From positions 61,019 through 125,018 of the forward strand of contig NZ_MPHJ01000014.1 of NCBI RefSeq assembly GCF_001957125.1: DNA of 64,000 bases, written 5' to 3'. Below are positions 17,391-25,645 of the stretch, in pieces. Every line of letters starts with the position of its first letter. The first letter of the stretch is position 1. The notes below the pieces were generated by a model that was not told where the DNA came from, ran no database searches, and was given only the letters and a program-made list of their open reading frames with translations. A program made the translations under genes and the position numbers. This stretch comes from Shewanella sp. UCD-KL12. GTDB taxonomy: Bacteria > Pseudomonadota > Gammaproteobacteria > Enterobacterales > Shewanellaceae.

Positions 17391-17702
17391 TACCAATCAG
17401 CATAAAGATGTGATCGCTCAGCGAGATATTAGCGCTTCAGAGGCAAGGTCATAAATTGCTCCTGCATTAATGACATTCAGAACATCCATGTTCTTTGCAA
17501 CGAGTGAAGAGCATAGTCACTCTACGTGCTAGCTCGTTAACACAGCATATGAAGCGCTAAAACTCGCCTTTCAGGAGTGTTTTTGGCTGCCTACTTCTTC
17601 GTTGAATAGCTTCACAAGGGAATAACCATTCCATCACCTATTCGCCTTGAATTAGTTGCCAAAAAACACTCTGAGTAGATCACTTTCTTATGCCGATTGG
17701 TA
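17391..17702. mobile_element. 312-bp MITE-like element with terminal inverted repeats
   Basis: The left end TACCAATCAGCATAAAG and the right end, read inward as TACCAATCGGCATAAG, form terminal inverted repeats that match at 21 of 25 positions. TAA flanks both sides, a possible target duplication. It has no ORF. An internal perfect 7-2-7 palindrome lies at 17479-17494. It fills the gap between the TPR-like gene and the histidine kinase. Confidence 0.8.
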
Positions 17703-17715
17703 TAATAGGATTCAA

Positions 17716-17741
17716 GCCGCTCAGCCGTTAGGCTGATCGGC
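17716..17741 (+). promoter_or_regulatory. Strong hairpin in the leader of the histidine kinase gene
   Basis: Arms GCCGCTCAGCC and GGCTGATCGGC close a GTTA loop with one mismatch, 20 bp before the start codon. Possible attenuator or regulator site. TATAAT at 17701-17706, created at the right edge of the MITE, could serve as a -10 box. Confidence 0.5.
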
Positions 17742-17761
17742 TATACCAAAAGGACATACCC

Positions 17762-18856
17762 ATGAATAGTATTCATGCCGCCACAGATTCAAATCACAAG
17801 AGCTCTGAAGATAAGCTTGCCTGGATATATTTAGTCAACCTGGTCTTCTATCTCATTCCGCTATTTATCAACGATAAACCTGCATGGGAAATCGTAGTCG
17901 CACTGTTAACCCTTATCCCATTTATCTACTGCTATTTCTGGGCCTATCGCAGCCCTAAAGATAAAGCCATATACCCTATAGCAGCCATGATAGCTTTAGG
18001 CGTTGCAATCACCCCAATCAATACTGGGTCTCTGTCGCTTTTCACCTTCGCGGGTTTCTATATTGGCTTCTATTATCCGATCAAAAATGCTTTCATTAGC
18101 CTGTTAGGCTTTATAGCCCTACTCACAGCACTAACATTTTTACTCGATATCAATCACTATTACTTTATCACCTACGGTGGATTACTTATCGCTGGGGTTG
18201 GCTTGTTTGGAATTGCAGAAAGAAAACGTGTAGAGACCAAATGTCGTGAGCAGAAGAGTAAGGCCGAAATCAGTCAGCTAGCAACGATGCTTGAACGTGA
18301 AAGAATCGCCAGAGATCTCCATGACATCATGGGACACAATCTTTCTAGCATCTCTTTAAAAGCTGAGTTGGCAGAGAAGTTACTCGATAAGAATCACATT
18401 GAGCAGGCGAAAGAGCAGTTAATTGAACTCAATACGATTGCCCGAGAGAGCTTAAATCAGGTACGTGAAACCGTCTCAGGCTATAAACATAAGGGGCTCG
18501 CATCCAGTGTCATGTCTCTGTGCCAAACCTTGCGCGATAAAGGGTTAAGTGTCAGCCTAGAGGGCGATATTCCTCAGCTAGTGCCTGAATTAGAAACCCA
18601 CGTGATCTTAAGCCTCACTGAGCTTTGCAATAACATTCTACGCCACAGCCAAGCCGATCACTGCAGCCTTATTTTTGATGAATCTAAAGATGAGATAAGT
18701 ATATCCATCAAAGATAACGGGCAAGTAACCGCTATTGTTGAAGGTAATGGTTTAAAGGGAATACGAGAACGCTTGAAGGCGTTTCAGGGTCAGTTAGATT
18801 ATAAGCTTGATCAGCAATCTCAATTTACCATCAAACTTCCACCGCAAACCTTATAA
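17762..18856 (+). CDS. DesK-type sensor histidine kinase
   Basis: 364 residues. Six hydrophobic segments in residues 20-155, then a coiled-coil linker, the HisKA_3 dimerisation domain with ERERIARDLHDIMGHNLSSI (phospho-acceptor His187), and a HATPase domain with ELCNNILRHSQADHC and IKDNGQ...GNGLKGIRERL. The layout is that of DesK-like membrane sensors that report membrane state or cell-envelope stress. It pairs with the response regulator 17 bp downstream. The stimulus is unknown. Confidence 0.9.
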   Translation: MNSIHAATDSNHKSSEDKLAWIYLVNLVFYLIPLFINDKPAWEIVVALLTLIPFIYCYFWAYRSPKDKAIYPIAAMIALGVAITPINTGSLSLFTFAGFYIGFYYPIKNAFISLLGFIALLTALTFLLDINHYYFITYGGLLIAGVGLFGIAERKRVETKCREQKSKAEISQLATMLERERIARDLHDIMGHNLSSISLKAELAEKLLDKNHIEQAKEQLIELNTIARESLNQVRETVSGYKHKGLASSVMSLCQTLRDKGLSVSLEGDIPQLVPELETHVILSLTELCNNILRHSQADHCSLIFDESKDEISISIKDNGQVTAIVEGNGLKGIRERLKAFQGQLDYKLDQQSQFTIKLPPQTL

Positions 18857-18873
18857 GTAAGGGCTATTGAGAG

Positions 18874-19470
18874 ATGAAGATATTATTAGCAGAAGATCAA
18901 GCAATGGTCAGAGGCGCACTAGCAGCACTGCTGAGCTTAGGGGGTGAGTTTGAGGTCACCCAAGCCTGTGACGGGGATGAAGCACTGTCTCTATTAAAAA
19001 CAGATAGCTACGACCTTCTGCTCACTGATATCGAGATGCCTGGCCTGACTGGATTAGAGCTGGCAAAATGGTGCCAGCAGCACTCCACTATCAAGGTGAT
19101 TATACTCACCACATTTGGCAGAGCTGGCTACATTAAGCGGGCGATAGAGTCGGGTGCTGGCGGATTCCTACTCAAAGACGCCCCCTCAGACACTCTCATT
19201 AAAAGCATAAAAAAGGTCATGTCGGGAAAAAGGGTGATCGACCCTGAGCTAGCCGTTATGGCTATAAGTAATGATAACGACCCGCTTAATGACAAAGAAC
19301 GCCGTGCGCTACGTCTAGCAGGAGATGGAAAGTCTACCGCTGAAATAGCTAGCAGCCTATTTATCGCCGAAGGAACCGTACGTAATTACCTGTCAGAAGC
19401 GATCAGTAAGCTTAATGCAACTAACCGCATAGACGCTGCTCGTATCGCTAAACAAAAGGGTTGGCTCTAG
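18874..19470 (+). CDS. NarL/DesR-family response regulator
   Basis: 198 residues. The receiver domain has acidic residues Glu7-Asp8 and phospho-acceptor Asp52 (LLTDIEMPG). The C-terminal LuxR-type helix-turn-helix includes LNDKERRALRLAGDGKSTAEIASSLFIAEGTVRNYLSEAISKL. Cognate partner of the kinase immediately upstream. Candidate target: the ATGACATTTGTCAT dyad before the TPR-like gene at 16704. Confidence 0.92.
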   Translation: MKILLAEDQAMVRGALAALLSLGGEFEVTQACDGDEALSLLKTDSYDLLLTDIEMPGLTGLELAKWCQQHSTIKVIILTTFGRAGYIKRAIESGAGGFLLKDAPSDTLIKSIKKVMSGKRVIDPELAVMAISNDNDPLNDKERRALRLAGDGKSTAEIASSLFIAEGTVRNYLSEAISKLNATNRIDAARIAKQKGWL

Positions 19471-19660
19471 CCCTTTATCGGGAATTTAACGTCCTGTAGG
19501 GTAAGCCGCGCCATCCTCTTGGCTGACTGCCGCAGATGAAGCATGGCGATGTAACCATACCCATAAAGCAATCTCTCGATTAATCACGATGATATATCTA
19601 TAGCACAGCTTTATTGCCATCATAGGTTTATCTGATAGTATATGTATATAAACACAGTGC

Positions 19661-19690
19661 TTGAGTATTTTTTGTTTACATAATACTCAA
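19661..19690 (+). promoter_or_regulatory. Inverted repeat just upstream of recG
   Basis: TTGAGTATT (19661-19669) and AATACTCAA (19682-19690) are perfect 9-bp arms around a 12-nt AT-rich spacer, ending 7 bp before the recG ATG. Could be an operator or a leader hairpin affecting translation. Confidence 0.5.
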
Positions 19691-19697
19691 CTATAAA

Positions 19698-21785
19698 ATG
19701 GTACCGGGCGTGAAAAGACTCGATCTTGTTCCTGTCACAGAACTTAAAGGCGTTGCCAAGAAAATGGCTGAACGTTTGGCTAAGCTCGGCATCAATACCG
19801 TACAAGACCTACTCTTTCACCTGCCATTAAGGTATGAAGATCGCACTCAAATCTACCCTATCGCTTCACTCTACCCCGGTAGTTACGGCACGGTAGAAGC
19901 TGTGATCCAATCTAGTCAGATCATCCAAGGCCGTAAGCGCATGATGACCTGTACCGTAAGAGACGACACAGGCTATCTCACCTTGAGATTTTTTAACTTC
20001 TCTGTCGCCCAAAAGAATGGCTTGATTAATGGCGCAACCATCAGAGCCTATGGTGAGATTCGCCGCGGCAAGCAGCAATCAGAGATCATTCATCCAGAGT
20101 ATAAACTGATACATACAGAGTCAGATCTGGTTATGGACGATACGTTAACGCCAGTCTACCCGACCACTGAAGGGCTCAAGCAGGCAAGCTGGATAAAACT
20201 GACCGAACAAGCATTGACTCTATTAGAAGATGGCGGCTTGCAGGAACTGCTTCCCCCTCAGCTGCAACCGAGTAACATGAGCTTGAAAGCGGCATTGCAG
20301 CTGCTGCACCGTCCCAACAATCAAGTTTCTCAGTTTGATCTTGAGCAAGGCAATCATCCGGCACAACAGCGGTTAATTCAAGAGGAGCTTCTGGCTCATA
20401 ACCTCAGCATGCTCAAGTTGCGCCAGCGCAGTAATCGAGACCATGCAGTGTCTATGTCTGCCACTGGCAAGTTACTCAACCCTTTTTTAAAATCTTTGCC
20501 ATTCAAACCTACAGGCGCTCAACAAAGGGTTGGCACTGATATCAGTAGCGACCTAGAAAAAAATGCCCCTATGATGCGCTTGGTACAGGGGGATGTTGGC
20601 TCAGGAAAAACATTAGTTGCAGCGCTCGCAGCACTGCAAGCGATAGAGAGTGGCTACCAGGTCGCAATGATGGCGCCCACTGAGCTACTCGCCGAACAGC
20701 ACGCTGAAAATTTTGCCCAATGGTTCGAGCCATTAGGATTAAAAGTAGGTTGGCTCGCAGGCAAACTCAAAGGTAAAGCGAGAGCAAAGTCGCTAGAGGA
20801 TATTGCATCTGGAGAGGCCAACATTGTTATTGGTACCCATGCTATTTTCCAAGAACAGGTGGTGTTTAATAATCTCGCGCTCATCATCATCGATGAACAA
20901 CATAGATTCGGTGTTCATCAGCGTCTCGGACTGAGAGAGAAAGGGGTTAGCCAGGGGTTTCATCCCCACCAGCTCATTATGACGGCAACCCCAATTCCAC
21001 GTACCTTAGCGATGACAGCTTATGCCGATCTTGATACCTCAGTGATCGATGAGTTGCCGCCTGGTCGAACACCGGTTACAACCGTTGCAGTCGCCGATAA
21101 CAGGCGTGAACAACTCATAGAGAGAGTCCGTCATGCCGCAATAAATGATGGCAGGCAAACATACTGGGTTTGCACACTCATTGAAGAATCAGAAGTCCTT
21201 GAGTGCCAAGCCGCTGAAGATACCGCTGCAGAACTCACCTTGGCACTGCCAGATCTAAAAATTGGCTTAGTCCACGGACGCATGAAATCAGCTGAGAAAC
21301 AGGCCATCATGGCTGAATTCAAGTCTGGCGCACTTAATTTATTGGTTGCAACAACAGTGATTGAAGTGGGTGTCGATGTCCCTAATGCTAGCCTGATGAT
21401 CATTGAAAACCCTGAACGCTTAGGCTTAGCGCAACTTCATCAACTTAGAGGTCGAGTGGGTCGTGGCGCCATTGCTAGCCATTGTGTGCTTATGTATAAG
21501 ACGCCGCTTTCGCCCACAGCTACCAAGCGATTAAGTGTGCTTAGAGATAGTAATGATGGCTTTATTATTGCGCAAAAGGATCTAGAGATCCGCGGCCCAG
21601 GTGAGGTGCTCGGCACCAAGCAAACAGGAATTGCAGACATGAAAATAGCAGACCTTGTACGCGACCAAGCCTTAATCCCACATATCCAAAAACTGGCCGT
21701 CCATATCATGGAGCAGGTGCCTGAAAATGTTGATAGTATCGTGCAAAGATGGCTAGGAGATAGAGAGCAGTTTGTACAAGCTTAA
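19698..21785 (+). CDS. recG: ATP-dependent DNA helicase RecG
   Basis: 695 residues (E. coli 693). N-terminal wedge/OB domain (HLPLRYEDRT), helicase motif I VQGDVGSGKTLVA, motif II IIDEQHRFGVHQR, motif III MTATPIPRTLAM, motif VI QLRGRVGRG, and the C-terminal TRG motif region. Remodels stalled replication forks and Holliday-type junctions. No good ribosome site precedes the ATG at 19698. The GTG at 19710 (MKRLDLVPV) aligns better with the E. coli N-terminus, so that start is possible. Confidence 0.97.
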   Translation: MVPGVKRLDLVPVTELKGVAKKMAERLAKLGINTVQDLLFHLPLRYEDRTQIYPIASLYPGSYGTVEAVIQSSQIIQGRKRMMTCTVRDDTGYLTLRFFNFSVAQKNGLINGATIRAYGEIRRGKQQSEIIHPEYKLIHTESDLVMDDTLTPVYPTTEGLKQASWIKLTEQALTLLEDGGLQELLPPQLQPSNMSLKAALQLLHRPNNQVSQFDLEQGNHPAQQRLIQEELLAHNLSMLKLRQRSNRDHAVSMSATGKLLNPFLKSLPFKPTGAQQRVGTDISSDLEKNAPMMRLVQGDVGSGKTLVAALAALQAIESGYQVAMMAPTELLAEQHAENFAQWFEPLGLKVGWLAGKLKGKARAKSLEDIASGEANIVIGTHAIFQEQVVFNNLALIIIDEQHRFGVHQRLGLREKGVSQGFHPHQLIMTATPIPRTLAMTAYADLDTSVIDELPPGRTPVTTVAVADNRREQLIERVRHAAINDGRQTYWVCTLIEESEVLECQAAEDTAAELTLALPDLKIGLVHGRMKSAEKQAIMAEFKSGALNLLVATTVIEVGVDVPNASLMIIENPERLGLAQLHQLRGRVGRGAIASHCVLMYKTPLSPTATKRLSVLRDSNDGFIIAQKDLEIRGPGEVLGTKQTGIADMKIADLVRDQALIPHIQKLAVHIMEQVPENVDSIVQRWLGDREQFVQA

Positions 21786-21950
21786 GCGCGAATAATGTCA
21801 GTGTGAGTTTCGCTTCAATTAATTATTTTTTATTTCGGCCAACTTCTGTAGACAAGGCCGTCAAATTTTGCAAAATGGAGAAGTCCTCTTTTTGGCCTAA
21901 CGCCTAAAACAGTCGCTTCCTGTCACCGAGTCGTATTTATAAGGTATCAC

Positions 21951-22826
21951 ATGCAAGTCAATCAAGAAGATAGAATCGCACCACAAGAGAAAACAGCCAG
22001 CGTTAATACGCTAGCCATGGTTGCCGTTGCGGTTGCTTTGGTTCTTTCAGGAGGCGCTTACTACTATTTCACAGATAATGAGCCAGCCCCGGAGCCACAA
22101 CAGCTGCCCGTTCAGATCCCAGATATCACTCCCGATGAGCCTCTGGTGACTATTGCCGATATTCCGGAGCCTGAGATTGTAGAGGTGATAGAGCCTGAAG
22201 TAGAAGTGATTGAAGAGCCAACACAACTGCCTGAAATTGAACCACTGCCTAGCCTAACCGACAGTGATGAATTTGCCCATAACAAAACCGTTGAAATGGC
22301 AGATGGAATGAAGATTGAGCCATTGCTGGTTGAGAAAGATCTGGTCAGACATTTTGTGGTCTTTGTTGATAATTTAGCTCAGGGAGAGGTTGCTAGAAAG
22401 GTGAGCCCTCTAAAGGCTCCAAACAGAGCCTTTACCGTGTCAGATATCACCAACAAGACCTATCTAAACCCTGACAGCTACCATAGGTATGACCTATACG
22501 CTAACTTCATTGCAAACCTGAATGAGGAGCAGTTGAGCGCAACGTATAAGGAACTAACCCCATTGCTAAGCGAAGCGTTTGAGGAGCTAGGTTATAGTGA
22601 TATGACCTTCAATCAACGTATCCTTGAAGCGATAGATATCATGCTTGATGCACCGATTATTGAGCAACCCATTGAGCTCGATGGCGTAAGTGTTAACTAC
22701 CAATTTGTAGACCCGCAATTAGAGGCACTACCTAACGCACAGAAGTTACTGGTTCGTATGGGACCAGAAAATACTAAAAAGATAAAAGCAGCACTACGCA
22801 AACTGAAAAAGCATTTAGCGGTTTAA
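21951..22826 (+). CDS. DUF3014 domain protein
   Basis: 291 residues. A single membrane segment at about residues 22-41 anchors the protein. A Pro/Glu-rich linker (EPAPEPQ...EPEIVEVIEPEVEVIEEP) spans residues 45-95, and the rest is a soluble DUF3014 domain, probably in the periplasm (segments HFVVFVDNLAQGEVARKVSPL and SYHRYDLYANFIANL). Stand-alone gene with its own terminator. Function unknown in the family. Confidence 0.82.
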   Translation: MQVNQEDRIAPQEKTASVNTLAMVAVAVALVLSGGAYYYFTDNEPAPEPQQLPVQIPDITPDEPLVTIADIPEPEIVEVIEPEVEVIEEPTQLPEIEPLPSLTDSDEFAHNKTVEMADGMKIEPLLVEKDLVRHFVVFVDNLAQGEVARKVSPLKAPNRAFTVSDITNKTYLNPDSYHRYDLYANFIANLNEEQLSATYKELTPLLSEAFEELGYSDMTFNQRILEAIDIMLDAPIIEQPIELDGVSVNYQFVDPQLEALPNAQKLLVRMGPENTKKIKAALRKLKKHLAV

Positions 22827-22849
22827 GTCAGCCTGCCTACTCATAGACG

Positions 22850-22874
22850 CCCGCAACACTCAGTTGCGGGTTTA
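22850..22874 (+). terminator. Rho-independent terminator after the DUF3014 gene
   Basis: Perfect 8-bp stem CCCGCAAC/GTTGCGGG with loop ACTCA, followed by TTT. Confidence 0.85.
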
Positions 22875-22896
22875 CTCACTAAAACTACACACCTGT

Positions 22897-22958
22897 ATAC
22901 AGCTAGATAACAGCTGTATCGCAAAACAGTTCATAATCCTAGATAATCTAGTGTAGAA
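22897..22958 (+). promoter_or_regulatory. Dyads and candidate promoter upstream of the aryl-polyene operon
   Basis: Two perfect dyads: ATACAGCT/AGCTGTAT with a 7-nt spacer (22897-22919) and CTAGATAATCTAG (22939-22951). A TAGAAT -10-like box lies at 22953-22958. They precede the first pks gene by about 130 bp and are the only obvious control elements for the whole operon. The binder is unknown. Confidence 0.45.
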
Positions 22959-23086
22959 TAACCATCAATTGGCGACCCTAATGTCGACCTAATAGTTCAG
23001 ATGGCAAGCCAACTTAATTGTCACTCTCTAATCTAATCCTTGTTATGGAAAACTAAGACTTAGAAAGTCGTATCAGAGGCACTATT

Positions 23087-23800
23087 TTGCAGTTAACATT
23101 TAGCATTTGCTCTTGGGGAGCTTGGTCACCTCAATATCAGCTGAACGAAGAGTGGCAACATTGGGAGCCTAGTAAGCTAAGCCTTAAATCAGATCTGCCC
23201 CAAGCGCCTAAGTTAATGCAAGTTCCCTCGATGAAAAGAAGGCGTTATAGCGCCTTGACTAAGATGCAACTTGAGGCAGCATTCCAAGCTGATGCTCCTG
23301 CTTCATGCCGTACAATCTTTGCATCTCGCCATGGCGAACTGCATAGAACCTTAGGCTTACTCAACAACCTCGTTGAACAGGAGCCTCTTTCTCCTACGGC
23401 ATTTAGCCAATCTGTGCATAATACAGCCAGCGGTATTTACAGTATTCTCAAAGATAATCGCTCTGCCTCCACCTCTATTGCAGCTGGAGAGGAGAGTTTA
23501 TTGCAGGCCATGATTGAAGCCTACGGTCAGCTTCATGAAGATCCCAGCCCCTTGATGCTCGTCTTTGCTGATCAAGCAGTGCCTGAAGTTTATGACCAGT
23601 ATGTAGACGAAACTGAACTACCGTTAGCAATGGCTTTGGTGCTAGCTAATAACAATATTGCCAACGCCCCAAAACTAACGATAAGCCAGCAACGAGGCTC
23701 TCAAGCCCTTAGTTATGGCGCACTGCTTAATGGCTTATCCAATAATATGCCGATAGCGGGCAATCTCAGTAAATATCACTGGGAATTGAGTTTTGCCTAA
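23087..23800 (+). CDS. Beta-ketoacyl synthase-like protein (chain-length-factor-like, ApeC type)
   Basis: 237 residues, TTG start with CAGAGG eight bases upstream. Matches the short beta-ketoacyl-synthase-like N-terminal family seen in aryl-polyene clusters: FASRHGELHRTLGLLNNL and AFSQSVHNTASGIYSIL. It has no Cys-His-His catalytic set, so it cannot condense by itself. In characterised APE systems such a partner forms a heterodimer with the ketosynthase and sets polyene length. First gene of the operon; the next gene starts inside its stop region (8-bp overlap). Confidence 0.8.
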   Translation: MQLTFSICSWGAWSPQYQLNEEWQHWEPSKLSLKSDLPQAPKLMQVPSMKRRRYSALTKMQLEAAFQADAPASCRTIFASRHGELHRTLGLLNNLVEQEPLSPTAFSQSVHNTASGIYSILKDNRSASTSIAAGEESLLQAMIEAYGQLHEDPSPLMLVFADQAVPEVYDQYVDETELPLAMALVLANNNIANAPKLTISQQRGSQALSYGALLNGLSNNMPIAGNLSKYHWELSFA

Positions 23801-24608
23801 TAGCCAGTCTGAAAGGTTAACGGGTGTTGCCTACATTCCAAGATGGTTAGGTGGAGTCAGCTGCTATATCACCTTCGGTTTAGGTGGACTACTTAGCTCT
23901 TTGACGGTTCTTCCTCTGCTAAGGTTCTGGCCAGGCACGGAGCAGCAGCGGATCAAGCGAGTGCAAAACGCGGTTCATATTATGTTTCGCGGTTTCGTGC
24001 ACATGCTAACTTGGGCGGGTGTCATCAAGGTCACAGCCGTTGATACTCACAGGCTTGCCCATGCTAAAGGAAAGGTAGTGATTGCCAACCACCCGACTTT
24101 GGTCGATGTCGTGGTATTGATCAGTTTAATGCCTAATGTAGGCTGTATAGTAAAACAGGGAATTTGGCGAAACCCCTTTATGCGTGGCGTTGTTGCCTGT
24201 GCGGGGTATATTCCCAATCGCGGGGCAGACCTACTGCTAACTGACTGTAAAGAGGTGTTAGATAGCGGGACTAATTTAATCATTTTTCCCGAGGGAACTC
24301 GCACCGTTTTAGGCACCTGTATCAATAGTTTTGCTAGAGGTGCCGCCAATATTGCGCTTAGAACAAAAACAGATCTCGTACCTGTTGTTCTACGCACGAA
24401 TGCACCAGGTTTGAGTAAGCAAGAAGCCTGGTATGAAATACCCCGTCGCACCATAGGGATGCAAGTTGAAGTGGGCGAAACCATCAAGCATATCAGGTAT
24501 GATGCTATTACTGGTGGCGATGCAAAGATGGCACGTCGACTTACGCGGGATCTAGAAGATTACTTTAAGACGAATTTAAATAATGATGAAACTACACAAC
24601 GAAATTAA
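23793..24608 (+). CDS. 1-acyl-glycerol-3-phosphate-type acyltransferase
   Basis: 271 residues, TTG start overlapping the upstream gene. One N-terminal hydrophobic segment, then the acyltransferase motifs NHPTLVD (His100, Asp105) and FPEGT. In APE clusters such enzymes are thought to move the finished aryl-polyenoyl chain or a fatty acyl group onto a membrane lipid carrier. Membrane-associated, cytoplasmic face. The exact donor and acceptor are unknown. Confidence 0.85.
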   Translation: MPNSQSERLTGVAYIPRWLGGVSCYITFGLGGLLSSLTVLPLLRFWPGTEQQRIKRVQNAVHIMFRGFVHMLTWAGVIKVTAVDTHRLAHAKGKVVIANHPTLVDVVVLISLMPNVGCIVKQGIWRNPFMRGVVACAGYIPNRGADLLLTDCKEVLDSGTNLIIFPEGTRTVLGTCINSFARGAANIALRTKTDLVPVVLRTNAPGLSKQEAWYEIPRRTIGMQVEVGETIKHIRYDAITGGDAKMARRLTRDLEDYFKTNLNNDETTQRN

Positions 24609-24840
24609 ACAACTGATCATCGACTGCCTTGATCTAGAAGATGTCACTATCGAAGATATTGATACTGAGGCTGCACTTTTCGGTGAAGGTTTAGGCCTAG
24701 ACTCCATCGATGCGCTCGAGCTCGGCTTAGCGATCAAAAAGCAGTTTGATGTGAAAATTGAAGCAAACTCTGATGCAACTAAGGCACATTTTTACAGTGT
24801 GGCGAGTTTGGCTAGCTTTATTGAATCACAGCGAGCTTAG
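24583..24840 (+). CDS. apeE: Acyl carrier protein (first of two)
   Basis: 85 residues. LGLDSIDALEL carries the phosphopantetheine Ser41. Starts inside the acyltransferase gene (26-bp overlap; a second ATG follows immediately). Carries the growing polyene or starter as a thioester. The symbol is by position and family in APE clusters. No phosphopantetheinyl transferase gene is seen in the window. Confidence 0.9.
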   Translation: MMKLHNEIKQLIIDCLDLEDVTIEDIDTEAALFGEGLGLDSIDALELGLAIKKQFDVKIEANSDATKAHFYSVASLASFIESQRA

Positions 24841-24848
24841 GAGAGATT

Positions 24849-25097
24849 ATGCAGAGCCGTGAAGACATTCTTGAAGTCCTGACCCGTATTTTAGTTGATG
24901 AATTTGAGATCGACGAAGATGATATTTCGCTTGAAGCCTCACTGTATCAAGAACTCGATCTCGATAGCATAGATGCCGTTGATCTTGTTATTAAGTTGCA
25001 GCAGATGACAGGTAAGAAGATTAAACCTGAAGAGTTTAAAGCGGTGCGAACCGTTAATGATGTCGTTACAGCTATTGAAGGGCTTATCAAAGAGTAA
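24849..25097 (+). CDS. apeF: Acyl carrier protein (second)
   Basis: 82 residues, strongly acidic. LDLDSIDAVDL carries Ser40. AGGAGAG precedes the start by about 4 bases. Two ACPs in tandem are a constant feature of aryl-polyene clusters, where they are thought to serve different steps (starter loading versus extension). Confidence 0.9.
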   Translation: MQSREDILEVLTRILVDEFEIDEDDISLEASLYQELDLDSIDAVDLVIKLQQMTGKKIKPEEFKAVRTVNDVVTAIEGLIKE

Positions 25098-25645
25098 TGC
25101 GCTTATTCTTGCAGATAGTCACCAGCATACTGCTTTTAGGTTATCCACTGGCAGTATATTTTGGACTCAACTATCTGCCTGCTGGCACCATAGCTATGGT
25201 GCTCTGTATTCTCTTAGTCTTACGATTAGTCATCCAGAAGCAACAGGTAAAATCTATGATTTTTCCTGTCATTGTTGGCATCGGGCTCACTGCGGCCAGC
25301 TTTATAGCTAAACGTCACGATTGGTTGCTCTACTACCCTGTAGTCGTCAACCTCAGTATGTTACTACTATTTGCTTACTCATTAAGATTAGGTCCAAGCA
25401 TGATAGAAAGGCTCGCCAGGCTGAAGGAACCAGACCTTCCGGATGAAGCGGTGCCCTACTTGAAAAAAGTCACACTTATCTGGTGTGGCTTATTTGTTTT
25501 TAATGGCTCGATAGCCCTTTACACGGCACTTTATGCTTCATTAGAAACCTGGACACTGTATAACGGGCTCATTGCCTATCTACTCATAGCTTCGCTACTT
25601 GGTGGCGAATGGTTGTATAGAACTATTTGGTTGAAAAAGTCATGA
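25097..25645 (+). CDS. Small polytopic membrane protein of APE clusters (COG4648-like)
   Basis: 182 residues with about six hydrophobic segments and a conserved-looking loop ARLKEPDLPDEAVPYLKKVTLIWC. The start codon overlaps the stop of the preceding ACP gene by one base. Homologues occur at this position in APE clusters; the biochemical role is not established, but a part in export or membrane anchoring of the pigment is plausible. Confidence 0.8.
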   Translation: MRLFLQIVTSILLLGYPLAVYFGLNYLPAGTIAMVLCILLVLRLVIQKQQVKSMIFPVIVGIGLTAASFIAKRHDWLLYYPVVVNLSMLLLFAYSLRLGPSMIERLARLKEPDLPDEAVPYLKKVTLIWCGLFVFNGSIALYTALYASLETWTLYNGLIAYLLIASLLGGEWLYRTIWLKKS

